Source: JACCWP01 sp963785115
GTDB lineage: Bacteria; Actinomycetota; Actinomycetes; Propionibacteriales; Nocardioidaceae
DNA: 64,000 nt
NCBI GenBank assembly: GCA_963785115.1
Contig: CAWATY010000023.1
Location: 372,001 to 436,000 of the forward strand
Direction: 5' to 3'
Within the stretch, counting starts at the first letter, position 1; every line of letters begins with the position of its first letter. Shown here piece after piece: positions 1-9,755 of this stretch. Made by a program: the position numbers and the translations under genes. The notes under the pieces were generated by a model. That model was given only the letters and a program-made list of their open reading frames with translations. It made no database searches and had not been told where the DNA came from.

Positions 1-384
1 CTCCAGCGCGGCCGCGGTGGTGAAGAGCTTGAGGGTGGAGGCGGGGGTGAAGGTGTCGCCGCCGCCGATCGCCATCAGATCGCGACCGCGGTCGAGGTCG
101 CGGACCGCGACGCCGACGTGCCGGCCGAGGTCGCGGTCGGCGAGCAGTCCGGCGAGCCGCTGCCGCACGGCGGCCGGGTCGAGCGCGGGTCCGGCCGGCT
201 CCCCCAGGACGGGCTCCGCCGCGCGGGCGGGCGGGAGGTCGAGGCCCTCGGGTGGCGGGACCAGGGTGGGGTCGCGGCGCCCGGGCGCCGGCGGGTCGTC
301 GGCGACGTACAGACTGGTCGCGATGCCGGCGCCCGCGAGGACGACGATCAGCAGGGCGACGAGCGCCAGGGTCCGGGTGCGCAC
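1..384 (-). CDS. D-alanyl-D-alanine carboxypeptidase, S13/PBP4 family (N-terminal part, cut by window edge)
   Basis: The reverse strand is open from a GTG at 384 to the window edge, giving 128 residues. A purine-rich ribosome site (gggaggag) sits just upstream of the GTG. An N-terminal hydrophobic segment (about residues 5-27) looks like a signal anchor, followed by a Pro-rich linker. At about residues 115-120 the motif PASTLK gives the SxxK nucleophile motif of penicillin-binding enzymes. The sequence around it (LFTTAAAL) closely resembles that of the complete S13 enzyme at 8054-9661, so I assign the same family: periplasmic-side trimming or endopeptidase activity on peptidoglycan stem peptides. 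The C-terminal SxN and KTG motifs lie outside the window, so activity cannot be judged. It diverges from the pyrophosphatase gene, with 86 bases between starts. Confidence 0.8.
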   Translation of the reverse strand, partial: MRTRTLALVALLIVVLAGAGIATSLYVADDPPAPGRRDPTLVPPPEGLDLPPARAAEPVLGEPAGPALDPAAVRQRLAGLLADRDLGRHVGVAVRDLDRGRDLMAIGGGDTFTPASTLKLFTTAAALE

Positions 385-470
385 CGATCTCCTCCCGTCA
401 CCGTCCGGCTCGCCGATGCGAGACACTAGCCCGGCACTCCTGAGGGTGCGGCGACGAAGGGAGCGCGGGC

Positions 471-995
471 GTGCTGTTCGACGTGACGGTCGAGATCCCC
501 AAGGGTCAGCGCAACAAGTACGAGGTCGACCACACGACCCACCGGATCCGGCTCGATCGCACCCTGTTCACCGCCACCCAGTACCCCGCCGACTACGGCT
601 TCGTCGAGCACACCCTCGGCCAGGACGGTGATCCGCTGGACGCGCTCGTGCTGCTGTCCGAGCCGACCTTCCCCGGCTGCCTGATCGAGTGCCGGGCCAT
701 CGGCATGTTCCGGATGAGCGACGAGGCCGGCCGCGACGACAAGGTGATGTGCGTGCCGGCCCACGACCCCCGCCAGGAGCACCTGCGCGACATCCACCAC
801 ATGCCGGAGTTCGACCGGCTGGAGATCCAGCACTTCTTCGAGGTCTACAAGGACCTCGAGCCCGGCAAGTCTGTCGAGGGCGCCACCTGGGTCGGCCGCA
901 CCGAGGCCGAGCGCGAGGTCGTCGCCTCGCAGCGCCGGTTCGAGAAGTACGGCTACGACGGCCCGGCCAGCGCCGACCCCGCCGGCGCCGGCTGA
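471..995 (+). CDS. ppa: Inorganic pyrophosphatase
   Basis: The gene encodes a 174-residue cytoplasmic family I inorganic pyrophosphatase, which hydrolyses PPi to two phosphates and drives polymer synthesis forward. The metal-binding signature DGDPLD is at residues 52-57, preceded by the conserved PADYGFVEHT segment; the usual KYE near residue 16 is also present. Length is typical of bacterial family I enzymes. I chose the GTG start at 471 because a purine-rich ribosome site (gaaggagcg) lies about 8 bases upstream and the next residues (LFDVTVEIPKG) match the family N-terminus. It is transcribed alone, divergent from a carboxypeptidase and convergent with the NlpC/P60 gene, from which it is separated by only 13 bases. 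Confidence 0.95.
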   Translation: MLFDVTVEIPKGQRNKYEVDHTTHRIRLDRTLFTATQYPADYGFVEHTLGQDGDPLDALVLLSEPTFPGCLIECRAIGMFRMSDEAGRDDKVMCVPAHDPRQEHLRDIHHMPEFDRLEIQHFFEVYKDLEPGKSVEGATWVGRTEAEREVVASQRRFEKYGYDGPASADPAGAG

Positions 996-1008
996 CCCAC
1001 CCCCGAGG

Positions 1009-2454
1009 TCAGCCGACCCGGCCGAAGAGGTCGGGAGTGATCCAGTAGTACATCGACACGATCTCGACGCTGCGGCCCGGGCGCGGTGCCTGGATCATCT
1101 GACCGCCACCGAGGTACATCGCGACGTGGTAGATCGAGCTCGCGCTGCCGTTGCTCCAGAACAGCAGGTCACCCGGCTGCAGCTGCGACTGCGAGATCGG
1201 GGTGGTCTCGGAGTACTGGGCGACCGACCAGTGCGACAGCGGGTGCCCGGCAGCCGCCCACGCCTGACTGGTCAGCCCCGAGCAGTCCCACGCGTCCGGG
1301 CCGGCGGCGCCGTACACGTACGGCTCGCCGAGCTGGGCCTTGGCGAACGCGATCGCGCGGGCGGCGCCGGTGGGGTTCGGCGGGTTCGGCGGGTTCGGCG
1401 GGTTCGGCGGGTTCGGCGGGTTCGGCGGGTTCGGCGGGTTCGGCGGGTTCGGCGGGTTCGGGTTGCCGCCACCGCCACCGTTGCCGCCACCGCCACCGCC
1501 ACCGTTGCCGCCGCCGTTGCCGCCGTTGCCGCCACCGCCGCCGTTGCCGGGCGGGTCGGACGGCGGGTCCGCGGGCGGGTCGTCTCCCTGCTCGCCCTCC
1601 TCCTCGGCCTCTTCCTCGGCCTCTTCCTCGGCCTGCTCCTCAGCCTCTTCCTGGGCCTGCTCCTCGGCTGCCTGAGCCAGCGCCCGCTGGCGCTGGCGGG
1701 CGAGCGCGACCGAGACGTCCTGCGCCTCGGCGAGCGCCCGGACGAGCGCATCGGTCTCTGCGGCCAGCCGGGCCTCTTCTTGCTCGGCGAGGGCGACCGC
1801 AGCCTCGGCCGCGTCGCGTGCGTCGCGGGCCTCGGCGGCGGCCTCGGCCCGGCGGTCCAGCGCGGCCTCGGCCTCGTCCTGCAGCACGTCGGCCACCGAG
1901 CGGGCGGCGTCCCATCCGTCGAGTCGCGACTGCAGCGCCGCAGAGGTGTCCGACCAGGCGCCGTACTGGGCGAGCAGGTCCTCCGGCCCGCCCGACGACA
2001 GCAGCAGCCCGACCTGGCCGAGCGCCGTGGCGTCCTGCGAGCTGCCGACGACGAAGGCCGCGAGCGAGCGCCGCTGCCGCTCCACCTCGGCGGTGGCGCG
2101 TTCGGCCCGGCGCACCGCGGCCCGGGCCTCGGCGCGGGCCTGCTGCAGCGCGTACCGGGCCCCGTTGTACGCCTCCGCCGCCTGCATCGACGCCACGCGG
2201 ACGTCGCTGAGCTGCTGCTGGGCCAAGGCGAGCTGGGCCTGGATCTGGCCGACCTGGTCGGCGCGCAACGCGGCCGCCTGCCGTGCCTCGCGCACATCGG
2301 AACGGGACGGGATGGTCTCGTCGGTGGTCGAGGAACCGCCAGGTTCGGCGGACGCCGACGTGAGTGGTGCGGCGAGGACCGCGAGCAGCGCCGCCAGGAC
2401 CACGGCAGAGGGCACGGAACGACGGGTCGATCGGCCACGGTCGGGTCGACGCAC
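1009..2454 (-). CDS. Secreted NlpC/P60 peptidoglycan endopeptidase with coiled coil and NPP repeats
   Basis: This 481-residue secreted protein resembles RipA-type cell-wall hydrolases, which cut peptide cross-links in peptidoglycan. The start is set at GTG 2454, with a purine-rich site (aaggggtgg) upstream. Residues 5-40 form a signal peptide (RRSVPSAVVLAALLAVLAA). Then comes a long Ala/Glu/Gln/Arg-rich coiled coil, an acidic stretch, a Gly/Asn linker, and about nine NPP repeats. The C-terminal domain of about 115 residues has the catalytic Cys in WDCSGL and the His in YHVAMYLGGG, as in active NlpC/P60 enzymes. The repeat linker probably spans the wall. The open frame continues upstream to 2610, but that part lacks protein-like character. 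Function is strong by motif; the exact bond cut is unknown. Confidence 0.88.
   Translation of the reverse strand: MRRPDRGRSTRRSVPSAVVLAALLAVLAAPLTSASAEPGGSSTTDETIPSRSDVREARQAAALRADQVGQIQAQLALAQQQLSDVRVASMQAAEAYNGARYALQQARAEARAAVRRAERATAEVERQRRSLAAFVVGSSQDATALGQVGLLLSSGGPEDLLAQYGAWSDTSAALQSRLDGWDAARSVADVLQDEAEAALDRRAEAAAEARDARDAAEAAVALAEQEEARLAAETDALVRALAEAQDVSVALARQRQRALAQAAEEQAQEEAEEQAEEEAEEEAEEEGEQGDDPPADPPSDPPGNGGGGGNGGNGGGNGGGGGGGNGGGGGNPNPPNPPNPPNPPNPPNPPNPPNPPNPPNPTGAARAIAFAKAQLGEPYVYGAAGPDAWDCSGLTSQAWAAAGHPLSHWSVAQYSETTPISQSQLQPGDLLFWSNGSASSIYHVAMYLGGGQMIQAPRPGRSVEIVSMYYWITPDLFGRVG
1373..1462. repeat. Nine-base tandem repeat, about ten copies, coding for NPP
   Basis: The unit gttcggcgg recurs ten times with starts every nine bases from 1375 to 1456, essentially without divergence. 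Read on the reverse strand it encodes Asn-Pro-Pro repeats in the linker of the NlpC/P60 protein. Such identity at the DNA level implies recent expansion or ongoing slippage, so copy number is likely to differ between strains without changing frame. Confidence 0.9.
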
Positions 2455-2670
2455 GACGGCCCACCCCTTCGCTCGCTGTGGTGAGCGCGGCGCCGAGCCC
2501 GATCCCCGAGGGCTCGCCGCCGCACTCATGAGCCCCGCAGGGCCACTGTCGTCCCACAGAGAACACCAATCACAAGAAACCCGCCAGCCCCACGGCGTGT
2601 CCGCTTGCAAATTACAACCATGTAGTACTCACGGGGTCCGCCAAAGCGGCGGAGGCGGTGGCGCGGAGGG

Positions 2671-4299
<1,629 letters not shown>

Positions 4300-4365
4300 G
4301 CGGGCGACCCTAGTGCGGGCCTGGCCCCGCCGCCCGCGGCGTCAACGGTGGGATACCGTCGGTAT

Positions 4366-5730
4366 GTGAGCACGTCGCTGCCGCCCGGTCCGCGGCTCCC
4401 CGCGCTGGTGCAGACGCTGGTGTTCTTCCGCTACCGGCACGCGATGCTGCCGCTGCTGAGGCGGCGATACGGCGACGTCCTTCGACTACGGGTGGTGCCC
4501 GACCAGCAGCTGGTCATGGTGTGCCGGCCCGAACACGTCCGCGAGGTCTTCACCGGCGCGCCCGAGACGATGCACGCGGGCGAAGGCAACGCCGTGCTCG
4601 GCCCGGTGATGGGCCAGCACTCGGTGCTGCTGGTCGACGACGCGCAGCACGTACGCGCGCGGCGGCTGCTGATGCCGGCGTTCAACGGCGTCGCCCTGCG
4701 TGGGTACGCGGGTCTGATCGAGCAGCTCGCGGAACAGGAGGTCTCCGGCTGGTCGCCGGGCGAGCCGTTCCGCGCGCTGGACCGGATGAACCGGCTCACC
4801 CTCGAGATCATCTGCCGGGTGGTGTTCGGGATCCGCCAGGCCGACCAGCTGGAGCGGCTGCGGCCGCTGGTCAACGCCACTGTCGCGATCTCGCCGCTGG
4901 TGCTGCTCGGCTGGGCCTATCCGCGGCTGCAGCGGGTCGGTCCGTGGCGCCGCTACGTCGACGTGCAGACCGCCCTGGACGCGGAGCTGTACGCACAGAT
5001 CGGCGCCCGGCGCGACCACCCAGACGCCGGGGAGGGCAGCGACGTCCTGTCCCGGCTGCTGGCGGTCGGCGACGACGAGTCCGAGCCGCTGACCGACGTC
5101 GAGCTGCGCGACCAGCTTGTGACGCTGCTGCTGGCCGGGCACGAGACCACCGCGTCGGCGCTGGCGTGGGCGCTGCACGAGCTCGCGTACTCGCCCGAGA
5201 CGCAGGCGCGGGCCCGCGAGGCAGCGGACAGCGGCCAGCCAGGTGACGCGTACCTGCAGGCGGTGCTCAAGGAATCGATGCGGCTGCACCCGGTGATCTC
5301 GTTCGTGGCCCGCCGGCTGACTGCGCCTACGCAGATCGCGGGCTACCGGCTGCCAGCCGGCGTGACGGTGATGCCCGCGATCCTGCTCGCGCACGCCGAC
5401 CCCGACGCGTACCCGCACCCCGAGCGGTTCGACCCGGACCGCTTCGTCGGCGAGTCGCCGCCGCCGAACACGTGGATCCCGTTCGGCGGTGGCACCCGGC
5501 GCTGCCTCGGCGCGGGCTTCGCTCTGCTCGAGGGCACCGCGGTGCTCCGCGCGGTGCTCCGCCGGTGGGAGCTGCAGCCCGTCCGACCGGCGCGCGAACG
5601 GCCCCGCATCCGCAACATCACCGCGGTGCCGGGCGGCGGGGCGACGATCGCGGTCCACCCGCGGAGCCGGCACGACCGACCTGAGGCGCAGGTGCCCACC
5701 GCGGCGGTGGTCCGTACCGTGACCAGGTGA
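4366..5730 (+). CDS. Cytochrome P450
   Basis: This 454-residue soluble P450 carries the standard marks: the I-helix oxygen-binding motif AGHETT at residues 257-262, the K-helix ExxR in KESMRLHP, and the haem loop FGGGTRRCLG with the axial Cys at residue 380. It therefore activates oxygen with electrons from an unidentified ferredoxin; none is encoded nearby. The start is GTG 4366; an ATG two bases earlier is in another frame and runs straight into a stop. The stop codon overlaps the start of an MFS exporter (GTGA), so the two are translationally coupled, hinting that the product or substrate is transported. The N-terminus (PPGPRLPALVQTLVFFRY) resembles CYP110-like P450s, but the substrate cannot be inferred. 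Confidence 0.93.
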   Translation: MSTSLPPGPRLPALVQTLVFFRYRHAMLPLLRRRYGDVLRLRVVPDQQLVMVCRPEHVREVFTGAPETMHAGEGNAVLGPVMGQHSVLLVDDAQHVRARRLLMPAFNGVALRGYAGLIEQLAEQEVSGWSPGEPFRALDRMNRLTLEIICRVVFGIRQADQLERLRPLVNATVAISPLVLLGWAYPRLQRVGPWRRYVDVQTALDAELYAQIGARRDHPDAGEGSDVLSRLLAVGDDESEPLTDVELRDQLVTLLLAGHETTASALAWALHELAYSPETQARAREAADSGQPGDAYLQAVLKESMRLHPVISFVARRLTAPTQIAGYRLPAGVTVMPAILLAHADPDAYPHPERFDPDRFVGESPPPNTWIPFGGGTRRCLGAGFALLEGTAVLRAVLRRWELQPVRPARERPRIRNITAVPGGGATIAVHPRSRHDRPEAQVPTAAVVRTVTR

Positions 5731-7196
5731 GCGAGCCCACCCCGCCAACCGCCGAGGAGCCCCCCGACCCGGCGCGCTGGCGCGCACTCGCTCTGTGTCT
5801 GGTGGCCGGGTTCATGACCCTGCTCGACGTGTCGATCGTCAACGTCGCGCTGCCGTCGATCCGCAGCGACTTCGGCGCCGATGAGAGCGACGTGCAGTGG
5901 ATCGTCGCGGGCTACATGTTGGCCTTCGGCGCGATCCTGGTGCCGGCGGGCCGGCTGGGAGACGCGCGCAACCGCCGTGGCGTCTTCGCGTTCGGCGTCG
6001 GGCTGTTCACGCTGTTCTCGGCCCTGTGCGGGGTCGCCCCGTCGCCGGGCTGGCTGGTGACCTTCCGACTGCTGCAGGGGTTGTCGGCCGGGTTCATCTC
6101 GCCGCAGGTCTCGGGCTTCATCCAGACGATGTTCCGTGGCGCCGAGCGGGGTCGGGCGTTCGGCATGTTCGGTGCGACGGTCGGCTTGTCGACCGCGGTC
6201 GGGCCCTTGCTGGGCGGCCTGCTGGTGACCACCGGCGGCAGCGACAACGGCTGGCGTTGGGTGTTCCTGGTCAACGTCCCGGTCGGCGTGGTCGCGCTGC
6301 TGCTGGTGCGACGGTTGCTGCCTCCCGCCGGGCCGCGGCGCGCTCGGCAGTCGCTCGACCCGGTGGGTGTCGTCCTGTTCGCCGGCGCGATGGTGCTCGC
6401 CCTGCTGCCGTTGGTCGAGGGCTCCAGCGACGAGCTGTCCAGTCGCCCATGGTGGCTGCTGGCTCCGTCGCTGGCCCTGCTCGCCGGGTTCGCCTGGTGG
6501 GAGCGGCACTGGGACCGGCGGGGCGAGGCGACCCTGGTGGATCTGCGACTGGTCCGGGTGCGCTCGTACGTGCTCGGCGTCGGGCTCGGCACCGTCTTCT
6601 TCGCCGGCTTCACCTCGATCTTCCTGGTGCTCACGCTGTACCTGCAGATCGGCCTCGGTTACTCGGCCCTCGAGGCGGGGGTGACACAGACGTCGTTCGC
6701 CGTGGGATCGGCGATCGCGGCCGCCCTCGGCGGCCGACTGGTGGAGCGGCTCGGCCGGACCCTGGTGGTGGGTGCCCTGGTCGTCTGCGCGATCGGGCTG
6801 GTGGCGCTCGACGTGCAGGTGTCGGTCATGGACAACCCCGGCGGATGGGCCCTGACGCCGGCCTTGTTCGTGACCGGCCTCGGCACCGGGGCGGTGATCT
6901 CGCCCAACGTGACGCTCACCGTCTCCGAGGTCGACGTGCGCTACGCGGGCAGCGCCGGCGGCATGCTGCAGACCGCTCAGCGGGTGGGGTCGGCCGTCGG
7001 CGTCGCCCTGGTGCTCGCCCAGTTCTTCTCCACCCTGGCCACCAGCGGCGGGGACTTCGGCCACGCCCTCTCGATCGGCCTGCGCAGCACCCTCGCGTTC
7101 GTCCTCGGCGCTCTGCTGCTCGGCCTGCTCGACCTCCGCTTCACCCGACGAGCGGCCGCGGCATCGCGGGTACGGGCGGCAGACGTCAGGGAGTAG
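5727..7196 (+). CDS. MFS transporter, DHA2 (EmrB/QacA-like) drug exporter family
   Basis: This 489-residue integral membrane protein has about 14 hydrophobic segments, as in the DHA2 branch of proton-driven multidrug exporters. Family motifs include the TM1 segment (FMTLLDVSIVNVALPSI), motif A (GRLGDARNRRGVF) and motif C-like Gly/Pro-rich stretches (AVGPLLGGLL). The GTG start at 5727 overlaps the P450 stop codon in a GTGA, indicating coupling. The C-terminus overlaps the convergent sirtuin gene by 11 bases. The substrate is unknown; it may export a compound made or modified by the P450. Confidence 0.9.
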   Translation: MSEPTPPTAEEPPDPARWRALALCLVAGFMTLLDVSIVNVALPSIRSDFGADESDVQWIVAGYMLAFGAILVPAGRLGDARNRRGVFAFGVGLFTLFSALCGVAPSPGWLVTFRLLQGLSAGFISPQVSGFIQTMFRGAERGRAFGMFGATVGLSTAVGPLLGGLLVTTGGSDNGWRWVFLVNVPVGVVALLLVRRLLPPAGPRRARQSLDPVGVVLFAGAMVLALLPLVEGSSDELSSRPWWLLAPSLALLAGFAWWERHWDRRGEATLVDLRLVRVRSYVLGVGLGTVFFAGFTSIFLVLTLYLQIGLGYSALEAGVTQTSFAVGSAIAAALGGRLVERLGRTLVVGALVVCAIGLVALDVQVSVMDNPGGWALTPALFVTGLGTGAVISPNVTLTVSEVDVRYAGSAGGMLQTAQRVGSAVGVALVLAQFFSTLATSGGDFGHALSIGLRSTLAFVLGALLLGLLDLRFTRRAAAASRVRAADVRE

Positions 7197-8034
7197 CGGA
7201 GGCGAGTGGGGCCAGCTGGCTGGCCAGGGCGGAGAGCACCTGACTGCAGCCGCCGTCGACCCGCACGTCGGCGAGGTCGTCGCCGCGGGTCGGGCCGCGG
7301 TTGATGATCACGACCGTGGTGCCTGACCGCGCGGCCTGCCGGACGAAGCGGAAGCCGCTCATCACGGTCAGGGACGAGCCGGCCACGAGCACGACATCGG
7401 CGTCGTCGACCAGGGCGGTCGCCTCGGCGACCCGCTCGCGCGGCACGTTCTCGCCGAAGAAGACCACGTGCGGCTTCAACCGTCCGCCGCAGCCCTCGCA
7501 CGTCGGCACCCGGAACCCGGCTGTGTCATTCACGATGGCGTCACCGTCCGGAGCCATCTGCACGTCACGGTCGATCCCGTACGACTGGTTGTCGGCCCGC
7601 AGCCGTCGCTGCAGGCTCGCCCGCGACGAGACCGCGCGGCAGTCGAGGCACACCACCTCGGAGACCCGGCCGTGCAGATCGATGACCCGGCGGTGGCCGG
7701 CCGCGGTGTGCAGGCCGTCGACGTTCTGGGTCACCAGCGCAGTCACCGTGCCGTGCCGCTCCAGCGCCGCCAGCGCGTGGTGCCCGGCGTTCGGCCTGGC
7801 GGCACCCATCCGCTGCCACCCTATGTAGGCGCGCGCCCAGTAACGCCGCTGCGCATCGCCGCCCGAGCAGAACACGTCGTAGGTCATCGGAGTACGGACC
7901 GGTGACCCAGGACCCCGGTAGTCGGGGATCCCGGAGTCGGTCGACATCCCGGCGCCGGTCAGTGCGACCACTCGCCGACCGGCGAGCAGCTCGCTGACCT
8001 GCTGCAGCTGTGAGCCGTCGCCCGGAGCCGTCAC
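7186..8034 (-). CDS. NAD-dependent protein deacylase, Sir2 family
   Basis: The 282-residue protein is a sirtuin that removes acyl groups from lysines using NAD. The NAD-binding motifs GAGMSTDSGIPDYR (residues 27-40) and TQNVDGLH (102-109) are intact, as is the catalytic His 121 in DLHG. A structural zinc site is formed by CxxC pairs at about 129/132 and 179/182. The Rossmann end motif GSSLTVMSG is present. It is transcribed alone, 19 bases downstream of the end of the carboxypeptidase gene on the same strand and convergent with the MFS gene. Targets cannot be read from sequence; acetyl-CoA synthetase is a common one in actinobacteria. Confidence 0.93.
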   Translation of the reverse strand: MTAPGDGSQLQQVSELLAGRRVVALTGAGMSTDSGIPDYRGPGSPVRTPMTYDVFCSGGDAQRRYWARAYIGWQRMGAARPNAGHHALAALERHGTVTALVTQNVDGLHTAAGHRRVIDLHGRVSEVVCLDCRAVSSRASLQRRLRADNQSYGIDRDVQMAPDGDAIVNDTAGFRVPTCEGCGGRLKPHVVFFGENVPRERVAEATALVDDADVVLVAGSSLTVMSGFRFVRQAARSGTTVVIINRGPTRGDDLADVRVDGGCSQVLSALASQLAPLASATP

Positions 8035-8053
8035 GACGCCGAGCGTACGGGCG

Positions 8054-9661
8054 TCAGCAGGCTCTGACCCAGGAGCACTCCACGCCGACCGGCAGCGGGT
8101 GCGCCGGCTGCAGCTCGGCGGGATCGACCGGCTCGCCGCGGGAGTCGGCGTCGTCGCTCCACTCCGCGAGCGTCACCCCGACGGCGTCCTCGATCGCCCG
8201 CGGACTGGTGAGGTAGTGGTTGCTGAGCATGGAGAAGACCAGCAGCCGCCCGTCGGCGTCGGTGACGTAACCGGACAGTGCGGTCACCCCGGTGAGCGAC
8301 CCGGTCTTGGCGTGCAGGTTGCCCGCGGCCGCGGTGCCGACCATCCGGCTGCGCAGCGTGCCGCCCACCATCCGGTCCGGTTCGCCGGCGATCGGCAGCG
8401 CGTCGTACCAGGTGTCGAACCACGGCTCGTCCTGCGCGGCCAGCAGCAGGTCGGCGATCGCGTCGGGCGTGAGCTCGTCCATCCGGGACAGCCCGGAGCC
8501 GTCGACGAGCCGGATCCGCGACACGTCGACACCCACGTCGTCCGCGTACGCCAGCACCTGCTCGAGGCCGGCGTCCCACGAGCCCTGTCCGCCCAGCTCG
8601 GCGCCGAGCGTCTTGACCAGCGTCTCGGCGTGGCCGTTGTTGCTGAGCTTGAGGAACGGCGTCATCAGCCGGGCCAGATTCATCGACCGGTCGGTCGCGA
8701 GCCGGTCGGCGTCGGGTGGGGTCGTGGCGCGCCGGGTCGGGCCCTCGACGCTGACGCCCGCGGCGGTGAGCGCGCGGCGGAAGACGTCGGCGGCGTACGC
8801 CGGAGGGTCGGGGACGGTGACCCAGTTGATGGTCTCGCCGCCGTCGACGGGCACGTTGCCCGAGATGATCACCCGGTTGGTGGCGTGCTGCCGGTCGATG
8901 CTGAGGGTGTCGGTCGAACCCGCCGGGCCGGTGGTGGAGCGGTCGACCACCTCGAGCACGTCGGTACGCGGCGTCATCGAGACCTCGACCGGGTCACCGG
9001 CACGGGCTCCGGGCCCGGCGGTGACGATCACGTTGCCGGCGTCGTAGTCGGTGTTGGGCGCGACGGTGAGCGCCGAGACGACGGCGCTGTAGTAGTAGGG
9101 CTCGTCGTCCCACGACCAGCCGGTCCCGAGCGGCGCCGCGTCGAAGTACGTCGCGTCGGTGAAGAGGTTTCCGTGGACGGTGGTGATGCCGGCGTCGGCC
9201 AGGTCGGTCGCGAGACCCCGGTAGTCGCGCGCCAGGGCGGTCGGGTCTCCGCCCCCACGCAGGAACAGGTCGCCGTCGAGGACGCTGTCGCCGGGGCCGA
9301 CCCGTTCGCCGTTCGTGAGCACGTCGGTGTGGAAGCGGAAGCCACGACCGAGGCCGGCCAGCGCCGCCGTCGACGTGAACAGCTTGGCGTTGGAGGCGGG
9401 CAGCAGCCGGTCGGAGCCCTCGCGGTCGTACAGCACCTCTTCGGTGGCCGCGTCGCGCACCACCAGCCCGACCTGCGAGCCGTCGTAGGCCGGGTCGGCC
9501 AGCAGCTCGTCCAACCGCTCGGCGAGCGCGGGGTCGGCGGCCGCGGGGGCGGTCTGCGGGGCGGAGCCGGCGGGCGGGCCGACGGCGACGAAGGCCGTGG
9601 CGCCACCGGCGACCAGGGCGAGGGCGGCGAGCAGGGCGGGGGTCCGGGGGGCGGGTGCCAT
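8054..9661 (-). CDS. dacB: D-alanyl-D-alanine carboxypeptidase/endopeptidase (PBP4, S13)
   Basis: The 535-residue exported penicillin-binding protein trims or cuts stem peptides of peptidoglycan. The ATG at 9661 opens a classic signal peptide (TPALLAALALVAGGATAFVAV). The three active-site motifs are present: PASNAK (SxxK, about residue 102), LSNNGH (SxN, about 370) and HAKTGS (KTG, about 473). The spacing leaves room for the large insert typical of S13 enzymes. A longer open frame starts at 9757, but the added residues are Arg/Pro-rich and would overlap the divergent acyl-CoA enzyme start. It is the second S13 enzyme in the window after the partial gene at 1-384. Confidence 0.93.
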   Translation of the reverse strand: MAPAPRTPALLAALALVAGGATAFVAVGPPAGSAPQTAPAAADPALAERLDELLADPAYDGSQVGLVVRDAATEEVLYDREGSDRLLPASNAKLFTSTAALAGLGRGFRFHTDVLTNGERVGPGDSVLDGDLFLRGGGDPTALARDYRGLATDLADAGITTVHGNLFTDATYFDAAPLGTGWSWDDEPYYYSAVVSALTVAPNTDYDAGNVIVTAGPGARAGDPVEVSMTPRTDVLEVVDRSTTGPAGSTDTLSIDRQHATNRVIISGNVPVDGGETINWVTVPDPPAYAADVFRRALTAAGVSVEGPTRRATTPPDADRLATDRSMNLARLMTPFLKLSNNGHAETLVKTLGAELGGQGSWDAGLEQVLAYADDVGVDVSRIRLVDGSGLSRMDELTPDAIADLLLAAQDEPWFDTWYDALPIAGEPDRMVGGTLRSRMVGTAAAGNLHAKTGSLTGVTALSGYVTDADGRLLVFSMLSNHYLTSPRAIEDAVGVTLAEWSDDADSRGEPVDPAELQPAHPLPVGVECSWVRAC

Positions 9662-9755
9662 GCCGGTGGGGTTCCCGGACGGTGACGTGGGCAAACGCAC
9701 AGGGCGACGGACGTCACGGCGACGCGGGCGGCATACCGTGGGTACGGTCGGGGGC

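Noticed and set aside
1272..2525. Long alternative frames over the NlpC/P60 gene
   Set aside because: Arg/Pro/Ala-only translations typical of GC-rich shadow frames; the NlpC/P60 frame has signal peptide and catalytic motifs.
2470..2640. Possible cyclic di-AMP riboswitch in front of the NlpC/P60 gene
   Set aside because: Such leaders often precede these genes in actinobacteria, but I could not recognise the conserved riboswitch blocks in this 185-base leader.
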